DNA from: a bacterium UBP18_UBA7526
GTDB taxonomy: Bacteria > UBP18 > UBA7526
DNA: 9,274 bases
Direction: 5' to 3'
Assembly (NCBI GenBank): GCA_002478245.1
Contig: DLMW01000024.1
Coordinates: 1-9,274 of the forward strand
The stretch's first letter is position 1. The number at the start of each line of letters is the position of its first letter. The notes beneath the pieces were generated by a model. That model did not search any database and was not told where the DNA came from. It saw only the letters and a list, made by a program, of their open reading frames with translations. This document shows, one piece after another, positions 1 to 6,700 of the stretch. The position numbers and the translations under genes were made by a program.

Positions 1-117
1 TTCCCTGCTTCTGCTTTTACTTCCTTCTTCTCTTTCTGCTCTTTCTCCTCCTCCATCTCGCCATAGGCTAATATCAGTTCCTCTGTGGTATAGACATGCT
101 CTGGACCATAGGAGAGG
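1..117 (-). repeat. Inter-gene direct repeat, copy in comEA
   Basis: 117 bases identical to 956-1072 by direct reading. They encode the segment after the SLBB domain (SYGPEHVYTTEELILAYGE) and the Glu/Lys-rich linker. The match extends to the first base of the window, so it may continue beyond. Confidence 0.93.
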
Positions 118-506
118 AGTTTCTTTCTAAAGGCCTCCACATCGAACTTCTGGGGAACAACAATCCTGGTACCATCAACCAGGGGCTGAGCGAGGTTTAG
201 GACATCCAGAATAGCTCCTTCCTTTGCGCCTCCAGCGACCCTGATGGCCTCAATCACCCGGGCTCCCTCATCAAACTGGTAGACCCCAGGCTTATTCACC
301 GCTCCGGTAATGTGAGCGATGATCTTTCCCGGCCCTGGGGGAACCATCTCTCTCGAGCCAGGAGAGATGGCTCTGGGACTTACCAGGTGTTCTGCCTCGG
401 GTGGAAGGAAGAGGGGTCTTCTGGTGAGCATGATGATGCTTCCTAAGAGAATGGCACCGATCAGGCAGAGGACGATGATCGATTCCTGACGGGACAATTT
501 GAACAT
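1..506 (-). CDS. comEA: ComEA-type DNA receptor with SLBB domain, C-terminus beyond window
   Basis: Open from an ATG at 506-504 through the left edge, 168 residues visible. A purine-rich ribosome site (GAGGGAAAGG) lies just upstream. Residues 1-9 are short and basic, 10-27 are a membrane span followed by Arg-Arg, as in an N-in, C-out anchor. Residues 61-118 are a classical ComEA SLBB domain: HITGAVNKPGVY, then EGARVIEAI, AGG, LNLAQPLVDGTRIVVP. A Glu/Lys-rich linker (150-165) leads to the edge. The HhH domain expected next is outside the window; the linker is identical to that of the neighbouring paralogue, which continues into HhH. ComEA proteins bind incoming double-stranded DNA at the outer face of the membrane and hand it to ComEC. 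It lies 46 bases after the SLBB-less paralogue, last of the visible genes. Family call is firm; the end is inferred. Confidence 0.88.
   Translation of the reverse strand, partial: MFKLSRQESIIVLCLIGAILLGSIIMLTRRPLFLPPEAEHLVSPRAISPGSREMVPPGPGKIIAHITGAVNKPGVYQFDEGARVIEAIRVAGGAKEGAILDVLNLAQPLVDGTRIVVPQKFDVEAFRKKLLSYGPEHVYTTEELILAYGEMEEEKEQKEKKEVKAEAG
335..506 (-). repeat. Inter-gene repeat, N-terminal anchor block of comEA
   Basis: Aligns without gaps to 1101-1272, the start of the SLBB-less paralogue. Over 369-506 I count 11 differences in 138 bases (about 92% identity), clearly more diverged than the identical 1-117 block. The blocks are separated in comEA by the SLBB-coding DNA that the paralogue lost. 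Confidence 0.9.
346..368. repeat. Micro-inversion segment, orientation 1
   Basis: Seven-base inverted arms (ATCTCTC 346-352, GAGAGAT 362-368) flank a nine-base core TCGAGCCAG. The whole 23-base segment is the exact reverse complement of 1112-1134, while the flanks align in the direct orientation. In this gene it encodes ISPGSREM. Confidence 0.9.
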
Positions 507-552
507 ACCTTTCCCTCAATTTTAATTATGAGGGGTTAAGAAGGGATTCGTA

Positions 553-1272
553 TTACTTAACAGTGATTAAATCTTTTAAGCCCTCATAGATCTTGGGTCC
601 GATCCCCGTGGCCCTGGTGATCTCCTCAATACGGGAATAGGGGCGAGCGGCGATGATGGCCTCTGCTCTCTTGGGCCCGATACCCGGTAGAGATTCAAGT
701 TGTGATTGGCTGGCAGTATTGATGTTGATCTTGGCTGGGGTCACAAGAGTCGGTGCTGGTGGAGCAGAAACAGTTTCCTTATCAACAGTAATCTTATCCT
801 TCAATGCCTCATAGATCTTGGGTCCGATCCCCGTGGCCCTGGTGATCTCCTCAATACGGGAATAGGGACGAGCGGCGATGATGGCCTCTGCTTTCTTGGG
901 CCCGATACCCGGTAGAGATTCAAGTTGTGATTGGCTGGCAGTATTGATGTTGACCTTCCCTGCTTCTGCTTTTACTTCCTTCTTCTCTTTCTGCTCTTTC
1001 TCCTCCTCCATCTCGCCATAGGCTAATATCAGTTCCTCTGTGGTATAGACATGCTCTGGACCATAGGAGAGGTTCAGGACATCCAGAACAGCTCCTTCCT
1101 CTGGGGGAACCATCTCTCCTGGCTCGAGAGAGATGGCCCTGGGACTTAACAGGTGTTCTGCCTCGGGAGGAGGGAAGAGGGGTCTTCTGGTGAGCATGAT
1201 GATACTTCCTAAGAGAACGGCACCGATCAGGTAGAAGACGACAATCGATTCCTGACGGGACAATTTGAACAC
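553..1272 (-). CDS. ComEA paralogue lacking SLBB, with two tandem HhH domains
   Basis: 239 residues from a GTG at 1272-1270. I chose this over an in-frame ATG at 1308 because it aligns with the ATG of the adjacent comEA and has AAGGAGGG six bases upstream. Residues 10-27 are a membrane span. Compared with its neighbour, two in-frame stretches (37 and 26 residues) are missing, leaving only about ten residues (EGAVLDVLNL) of the SLBB domain. After a Glu/Lys-rich linker come HhH unit 1 (106-162) and unit 2 (181-238), each with INTASQSQLESLPGIGP, the RPY form of the inter-hairpin loop and a second hairpin TGIGPKIYE. The units are nearly identical and joined by a Pro/Ala-rich linker. The likely role is an anchored double-stranded DNA binder with two DNA-contact modules facing outward; the function is inferred from the HhH family. 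Confidence 0.88.
   Translation of the reverse strand: MFKLSRQESIVVFYLIGAVLLGSIIMLTRRPLFPPPEAEHLLSPRAISLEPGEMVPPEEGAVLDVLNLSYGPEHVYTTEELILAYGEMEEEKEQKEKKEVKAEAGKVNINTASQSQLESLPGIGPKKAEAIIAARPYSRIEEITRATGIGPKIYEALKDKITVDKETVSAPPAPTLVTPAKININTASQSQLESLPGIGPKRAEAIIAARPYSRIEEITRATGIGPKIYEGLKDLITVK
582..728 (-). repeat. HhH-coding direct repeat, copy B (C-terminal unit)
   Basis: 147 bases matching 807-953 with two differences that I can count, at a 225-base (75-codon) spacing. It encodes HhH unit 2 of the SLBB-less ComEA paralogue. The near identity indicates either a very recent duplication or continuing conversion. Confidence 0.93.
807..953 (-). repeat. HhH-coding direct repeat, copy A (first HhH unit)
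   Basis: Partner of 582-728, with two base differences; one changes Lys to Arg (KKAEAI versus KRAEAI). The linker between copies, encoded by 729-806, is not repeated. Confidence 0.93.
956..1072 (-). repeat. Inter-gene direct repeat, copy in SLBB-less paralogue
   Basis: Partner of 1-117, identical over all 117 bases. It ends exactly at a deletion junction: the 78 bases present at 118-195 in comEA are missing here, with the four bases GAGG at both deletion ends. Confidence 0.93.
1101..1272 (-). repeat. Inter-gene repeat, N-terminal anchor block of SLBB-less paralogue
   Basis: Partner of 335-506. Encodes the start codon, membrane span and RRPLF-PPEAEHL segment. The first deletion junction (111 bases lost relative to comEA) lies between 1100 and 1101. 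Confidence 0.9.
1112..1134. repeat. Micro-inversion segment, orientation 2
   Basis: Same arms as 346-368, with the core read as CTGGCTCGA. The inversion keeps the reading frame and length and changes the protein to ISLEPGEM. Confidence 0.9.
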
Positions 1273-1278
1273 GCCTCT

Positions 1279-1286
1279 CCCTCCTT
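1279..1286 (-). promoter_or_regulatory. Ribosome binding site that decides the GTG start
   Basis: AAGGAGGG on the minus strand, six bases before the GTG at 1272. It supports the GTG start over the ATG at 1308, which has only a weak AGGA-like site. The five-base arms CCTTC and GAAGG flank this region and could pair around it, but the stem is too short to call a control element. Confidence 0.7.
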
Positions 1287-1333
1287 CTACAAGGTGCACG
1301 AAGGGCATCGTCCTAAATCCGCGATCATCCGTG

Positions 1334-1717
1334 TTACTTAACAGTGACCTGGGGTCTCAACTTCTCCAGAGTAGCTGGACCGATACCCTTTACCCTGGTT
1401 AGATCATCGACCGTAGCGTATGGTCGGCCAGCGATGATGGCCTGGGCCTTGGTCGGTCCGATACCAGGTAGGGTCTCCAGCTGGGCCTGAGTAGCAGTAT
1501 TGATGTTTATCTTTCCGACCACAACGGCTGGCGGTGCGACAGCAGGAGGAACCTCAACAAACATAGGAACCTCTGCCACTTCCTCTAAGGGAACCATCTC
1601 TTCTAAGGGAAGTAGTTCCCTCTCCTCCAATTCCACCTCCCTCGGCCTCTGGCGACATCCTGCCAAGAGGATGAGGCCCAGAGCCACGATTCCTACTAAG
1701 ATAATACTCTTTCTCAT
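1334..1717 (-). CDS. HhH (ComEA-like) lipoprotein
   Basis: 127 residues. I chose the ATG at 1717-1715, with GGAGGT seven bases upstream; a GTG nine bases earlier lies inside that ribosome site. Residues 1-20 are a lipoprotein signal peptide ending in the lipobox L-A-G-C with Cys21 as the predicted lipidated residue. Arg at +2 does not match the Asp inner-membrane retention signal of enteric bacteria, so an outer-membrane position is possible if the host is diderm. Residues 22-68 are a Glu/Pro/Val-rich linker containing EEMVPLEE, which resembles the EMVPPEE linker of the ComEA paralogues. Residues 69-127 are one ComEA-type HhH unit (INTATQAQLETLPGIGP, RPY loop, KGIGPATLEKL). No SLBB domain is present. 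It probably binds DNA on the outer side of a membrane. It starts 15 bases after the MBL gene and is probably co-translated with it. Confidence 0.85.
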   Translation of the reverse strand: MRKSIILVGIVALGLILLAGCRQRPREVELEERELLPLEEMVPLEEVAEVPMFVEVPPAVAPPAVVVGKININTATQAQLETLPGIGPTKAQAIIAGRPYATVDDLTRVKGIGPATLEKLRPQVTVK

Positions 1718-1732
1718 TCTCTTCACCTCCCT

Positions 1733-2749
1733 CTACCTCATGGTCCTTACTCTTATATTCTTCCCATCACTAATGATGGTGATATTCCCACTCTCGTGGG
1801 TATGGTGAACCTGGGCTCCGATCTCCTCCCACCTCTTCACGGTCTTAGGGGTAGGATGGCCGAAGGGCTCCCCTCCTGTGCCACTGGTTACAGCATGGGA
1901 GGCTCCTACTAATCTAATGAAGCCCCAATCGTTTGAGGTATTGGAGCCGTGATGGGGGACCTGGACCACATCTGCCTTTATCCTCGGGCCATACTCATTG
2001 ATCAGGTAACTGATGGCTGACTTCTCAATATCCCCAGTAAAGAGAAAACTGGTCTGACCATAGACTAATTTAATGGTTATTGAGTTCTCATTGGCCTGTT
2101 CCCATAACTGGCCCTTGGGAGGGGAGAGAACCTGGACAAAGACATCCGGACCCCAATCCAGGATATCCCCATCCCTCACAATGTGGTAGGCTATCCCCTT
2201 CTTCTCGATCAGTTCCAGAAGGGCATTATAGGTGGGGGTGGAAAGGACCATGCCCGGATCCAATACCTCCCCTACTTCAAATTTATTGCTACTCAATATG
2301 GGGATGAGGCCTCCTAAGTGGTCGCTATGGGGATGAGAAGCGACAATAACATCGATCTTTTTAATATGCTCCCCTTCCAAGACAGGAAGGATGGCCTTCT
2401 CTCCTGCATTGTAATATCGGGTATACTTGTAATCGGGTACTGGTCCCTCTCCCGCATCATACATGATTACCTTTCCTGAAGGGATCTGGATGAGGTGGGC
2501 CAATCCCTGGCCAACATCGAAGTAGGTGATGGTCAGTTCTTTGGGTGGTTGATATACTTCCTCTTTTATCTCTATGGGAGGGGAGGCCTTCTTAAAGGAG
2601 GAATAGAGCGCCTGGCGCCACTTGGTATTGAGCGCTAAACCCCAGGTAGAGAGAGTGAGTAAAAGGAGAATAATGACTAAAGAGAAGAAACCCTTCTTTA
2701 CTTCCTTTGCTTTTTCTGGCTCTCTCTCTGCTCTATAGGCCGCAACCAT
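1733..2749 (-). CDS. Membrane-anchored ComEC-type metallo-beta-lactamase protein, intact metal site
   Basis: 338 residues. A basic N-terminus (1-20), one membrane span (about 21-40), then a ComEC/Rec2-type MBL domain (about 72-330). The signature strand is TYFDVGQG (75-82). The metal motif is complete: SHPHSDHLGG gives His139, His141, Asp143 and His144; FLFTGD gives Asp240; PHHGSN gives His266-His267; FGHPTPKTV gives His298. In full-length ComEC this domain follows the last membrane span and is the candidate nuclease for the non-transported strand. Here it stands alone with its own anchor, in an operon whose ComEC has a degenerate MBL domain, so it may supply the missing activity; that is inference. 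MBL-fold proteins also include non-nucleases. The start at 2749 has a GAGGGCGGG site upstream. It ends 15 bases before the lipoprotein gene. Confidence 0.87.
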   Translation of the reverse strand: MVAAYRAEREPEKAKEVKKGFFSLVIILLLLTLSTWGLALNTKWRQALYSSFKKASPPIEIKEEVYQPPKELTITYFDVGQGLAHLIQIPSGKVIMYDAGEGPVPDYKYTRYYNAGEKAILPVLEGEHIKKIDVIVASHPHSDHLGGLIPILSSNKFEVGEVLDPGMVLSTPTYNALLELIEKKGIAYHIVRDGDILDWGPDVFVQVLSPPKGQLWEQANENSITIKLVYGQTSFLFTGDIEKSAISYLINEYGPRIKADVVQVPHHGSNTSNDWGFIRLVGASHAVTSGTGGEPFGHPTPKTVKRWEEIGAQVHHTHESGNITIISDGKNIRVRTMR

Positions 2750-2784
2750 CCCGCCCTCATTCCATTCGGAATTTAAAAGGTTAT

Positions 2785-3330
2785 TTACTGAGGTGTGGTG
2801 ACCCAGGTATCGGGAACCCCATCACCGTCAGTATCTATCTTAACAATTTTTACCTTCTTCTCTTCCTTCTTCTCCTCGGCCCTTTCTGCAGGCGGCTTAT
2901 AATCCTCTAACCCCTTGCCCGAGACAGTGATGTAGTCCTTTATCTTCTCAAAGGTCTTCTCCCCAAACCCGGGAAGTTTCATGATATCCTCAATACTTAT
3001 ATAGGGTCGGCCAGTGATAATCTGCTCTGCCTTTTTGGGACCGATATAGGGTATCTTCTGTAGGTCCTCTGAAGAGGCGGTATTGATGTTTATCTTGAGG
3101 GTCTTCTGGAGTCTCTCCCTTTCTCCTTCAGCCAGTCTCTCAAGGGGAACCTTCTCTGTCACCACTACTGGTTTCTGGGGCTTTTCTAACTGAACGGGCT
3201 TCTCTATCTTAAGGGCGGGGACAAATTTGGGATACTCCCTCACGATCTTATAGCCCAAGACCCCTCCTCCAGAGAGGAAGGCCAGGAGAAGGATGATGAC
3301 CACTAGTCTCTGAGTGGAAGAAAGGGACAT
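2785..3330 (-). CDS. Membrane-anchored HhH protein with C-terminal Ca-binding-type loop
   Basis: 181 residues; its ATG immediately follows the stop codon of the previous gene, with AAGGAGGG within that gene's last codons. Residues 8-29 are a membrane span or uncleaved signal anchor. Residues 30-78 are a charged, Pro-rich linker. Residues 79-136 are one ComEA-type HhH unit: INTASSEDLQKIPYIGPKKA, the RPY loop and PGFGEKTFEKI. After a Lys/Glu-rich stretch (150-163) the protein ends in DTDGDGVPD (166-174), which fits the DxDxDGxxD loop of thrombospondin type 3 and dockerin-like calcium sites, followed by TWVTTPQ. Calcium sites of this kind are mainly found in exported proteins, supporting an outward-facing domain. 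There is no SLBB domain. It is likely a DNA-binding partner of ComEC; partner and calcium binding are inference. Confidence 0.85.
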   Translation of the reverse strand: MSLSSTQRLVVIILLLAFLSGGGVLGYKIVREYPKFVPALKIEKPVQLEKPQKPVVVTEKVPLERLAEGERERLQKTLKININTASSEDLQKIPYIGPKKAEQIITGRPYISIEDIMKLPGFGEKTFEKIKDYITVSGKGLEDYKPPAERAEEKKEEKKVKIVKIDTDGDGVPDTWVTTPQ

Positions 3331-3756
3331 TTACTTTACCCTCCTTTTAAAGTAGGAAGAGAGGATACTTTCAATATTTCCCATATCCTTAGGTTCGATG
3401 GAGATAAGGGTTATTCCTTCCCTACGATATAGGTTTTCTTTCCATTCCCTCTTTTGTCTATAATCGGGGGCGGTCATGATTCCCCAGTATTCGATGACTA
3501 TATTCTCTTTGGGAAGGTAGAAGTCGGGGCGGATGAGCTCAGAGGCGATCTCTCTCTCCTGATCATACTCGTACTCAATATTATGCTCAAAGAGCCAGTC
3601 CGCGATCTCTACCTCACCATAGGACTGGACCCTCTCCCCTTTCTTGGTAGAAAGGAGCTTGGCCATCTCCACTTCCCTCCCAAATAATCTCTTCTCAAGG
3701 AATAAGAAGAGGAGGAGCAGTACTATTCCAAAGCTCATCAGGGTAATAAAATTCAT
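3331..3756 (-). CDS. Membrane-anchored PD-(D/E)XK-like nuclease
   Basis: 141 residues. Residues 5-20 are a strongly hydrophobic span followed by Lys, Arg, Arg, which by the positive-inside rule would favour a cytoplasmic catalytic domain; the short span leaves topology open. Residues 44-135 resemble the small PD-(D/E)XK nuclease domain seen in Vsr/DUF559-like proteins and attached to some UvrD-type helicases: GEVEIADWLFEHNIEYEYD (Glu48 or Glu50), RPDFYLP (Asp78), IVIEYWG (Glu89), DYRQKREWKENLY and a final strand ITLISI. The motif order matches a working active site, though the third catalytic residue is uncertain. It starts 3 bases after comEC and abuts the HhH gene, so the three are surely co-expressed. 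A role in cutting or degrading one strand of incoming DNA, like the non-homologous NucA or EndA, is inference. Confidence 0.78.
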   Translation of the reverse strand: MNFITLMSFGIVLLLLFLFLEKRLFGREVEMAKLLSTKKGERVQSYGEVEIADWLFEHNIEYEYDQEREIASELIRPDFYLPKENIVIEYWGIMTAPDYRQKREWKENLYRREGITLISIEPKDMGNIESILSSYFKRRVK

Positions 3757-3759
3757 AGC

Positions 3760-6700
3760 CTAACCGCCTCTCATAACCAATGGTTTCTCGTGCCTTGAGC
3801 GGCCGCGCATGGTCTCTAGCCAATATCTTTTCCCATCTGAGGTAATAATGACCGCCATATCCTCATACCTATCATTATTATAGACTCTCTGAACCTCTCC
3901 GCGATACTTAGCTAAGGTCTTTTGCATCTCCCTCTTGAGTTGTTTGGCCTCTCTCTTATCCCGACCAGAATACCTGGCATCCCCATAAGAGAGGACCGCT
4001 ACCCGGGGATTGACCGCCCTTAAGAAGACAGAGGTGCTGGAATGGATGCTTCCATGAGCCGGGATCTGCAGGATATCGCTTCTTAAAACATCCCCAGAAG
4101 CCACTAACCTCGCTTCTCCTTCTCCCGCCAGATCAGAGGTAAATAAAAAGGTATTATTGCCATAGGCCAGCCGGGTCACTATGGAATTGGCTGAGAGGTT
4201 GGAGTAGGCATAATCGATCTTGGGTTCCCTGGGATTCAGGATATAGAATTCTAAGTCTTGGCCCCGGAAGCTCTCCCTAGCGATGATGGTCCCATAGCTC
4301 CCTCTCTTATGGATGACCATCCTCTCCTTCAGGGCTCTTAAGAGTTCTAAATAGGTCGCATAGGTCTCTTGGACATACTCCTTATCTCTATTCTCCCAAA
4401 AATATTTCTCATTCAGAAGGGTAAGGAATTCGGCATAGGACATATCCGGGCTCACCCGCTCTGGACCCAGACTATCGATGAATTGGTTGACCTCAAAGTT
4501 CTTAATGATGGAGATCAGTCCCCCCATATGCTCTAAACTGGGGTTGGTGAGTAATACGGTATCTAATCTCTTGATCCCCTCCTTCACTAAGACCGGGGCG
4601 ATGGTCGCCTCGCCCACATCCCAGGTGGGACTGCGGTATCCCCCGTCGATGAGGATGTTCTTCCCTTGCGGGGTCTCAATGAGGATGGCGTCCCCGTATC
4701 CTGCGCAGAGATAGAGGACCTTCAAAAGAGGCTTTCTCTGGGCAGATAGATGACCAATGAAGAAGAGGATGATAATGAGGCCCAGCATGATCCAAGTGTA
4801 GATCCTTCCCCTTACTAATCCTTTTCTCTTCTCCTTAAGTTTTTCTATCTCTGCGGAAAATAAAGGCCTCTCCTCCTTTTCTTTAATCCCTCTCTCAATG
4901 CTCTTAAGTCCAGGACAGGTGAGTTTCTTATGCAGCTCATCGAAGTAGATATAGACCAGGACAAGAGCGAAATAACTAGCTAACTGATAGACCGTGGGGG
5001 TCTTCTCAAAGGGATAGCGAAAGATATTGGTAGCAATATAGGAGAGCCAGAGAAAGAGTTTGACCAGGAGCCAGTTGGCGGCATTAATGAGTAAGGCCAG
5101 GTACTGGCCCAACCAGGGGATGACCATCCCTAGGATGCCCGCCATGATTCCTAAGGGGATGATGGTGGTAATAAGGGGGATGGCGAGGAAGTTGGCATAG
5201 GGGGCGGCATAGGGAAGGTGCTTGAAGTAGTAGAGGGAGAGGGGGAGCATCATCCCTAAGTTGATGGCTACCTGGGCGCAGAGGAAGGCGAAGAACCACT
5301 GGGCGAGGAAGAAAGGGTTCTCAGCGCCTAAGCCGAACCTGAAGAGGGGTCCTGCCCGAATGATATTTCCCAGGGCAAAGGGGGTGATGGTATTAATATC
5401 TTTTCCCAGCCGCTCCATCTCTCTCTTGAGTCTTGAGAAGGTTCTTCTATCCAGGCCCGGAACCTGGGCAAGTTCCTCGATACTTTTAAAACCCCCCTGC
5501 TTCTCCCGATAGGTAATGATATTCGCTACCTTTCGTAATCCGGCAAGGCGATAGCGGCTCTGAATGATATAGGAGACTACAAGGAGTAGAAAGGCAAAGA
5601 TGATGAACTGTCCCGTGGTATAGAGTTCCTTGAAGGCCTCTTTATGGAAGTAGGAGATAATGGGGAAGATGAGGGCGATGACTAAGAGGGCTACGGAAGG
5701 CAGGCCCTCCAGTTTCTTTAGATACTTCATAGTAGGGCCGGTAATCAGTCCTAAGGATAGAACAGCGCCGAAGGAGAGGGTAAAACTGGACTCGGTCAGG
5801 ACCAGAGGATTGAGGAGAAGGATGACGGTAGCAGCGATGGGGATGGAGAGAAGGAGGGAGTAGCGCAGACCGGTGCCTGTTGCCCAGAGTAGGAGGGTGA
5901 GGGAGGCCATGATGAAGGCGCGCATGGTGGAGGGGCGGGCTCCGGTAAGGGCGGTAAAGATCATCAGGGCGAAGAGGATTAGGAAGAAGATGGTGAGAAC
6001 TGCGGCCTTCTCTCTCGACTTGACCAGGAGAAGACAGAGGCCAAAGAGAAGGCCGGCGATTACCGTTACGTGAAGGCCGGAGACCGCTATGACATGGATG
6101 GTCCCTGCGTGGCGGAAGGCCCCCTCCACACTTAAGGGAGACCAGGGAAAATAGCGGAGCTTTATCAGTCCATGACGCAGGCCCAGGGTAACCCCACCCA
6201 AGAAGGCACTCTCTGGATAGGGCATGGTCTTCTTAATAACCGCAAGCATCTTATTCTTGATAACCAGGGCGGCCTCTACCCAGAACCTTCCCCCAGTCTT
6301 CTTCAGGATCTCAATGGGTGGAGCCAAGCGGCTGGGAAAGATGAGTGTGGAGGTGGCATAGATCCCACTATCGGTCAGGTATTTCTTATAGTCAAAGGCT
6401 CCCGGATTATTAGCGGGCTGCTCTTCAAATAACGGGGCGTGTAACTTGACGGTATAGCCCAGGGCCTGGGAAGAGGAGAGCTTTCTATAGACCTCTCCAA
6501 TCGTGGGAGAGATCCTTACCAGTATATCCCCCTTGATCTTTTCAACAAAGGGGCCATCCGGGGGTTCGCGTTGGATCTTGGTAGGTCGGATGATGAGATT
6601 GGTGCCCTTCTCTACCATCTCTCCCGTTTCTGGATCGGTATGATACCTTACCTCAGGCTCCTTCCAGATCTTCCCTATGACCACCCTCTTATCTTCCCAC

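Noticed and set aside
292..519. 75-codon minus-strand reading frame overlapping the start of comEA
   Set aside because: It is out of frame with the clear ComEA reading (membrane span plus SLBB domain) on the same strand; its residues show no domain signature.
553..953. Frameshift or assembly duplication as the cause of the doubled HhH
   Set aside because: The repeats differ at two bases, are separated by a unique 78-base linker and keep one open frame, so a true tandem duplication is more likely than an artefact.
1273..1308. Twelve-codon N-terminal extension of the SLBB-less ComEA paralogue from an ATG at 1308
   Set aside because: The adjacent paralogue starts at the equivalent of the GTG at 1272, and the strong AAGGAGGG sits six bases before that GTG.
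2759..2772. Hairpin ATTCC-ATTC-GGAAT between the HhH and MBL genes
   Set aside because: A five-base stem with four-base loop and no T-run on the transcript; too weak for a terminator and easily due to chance.
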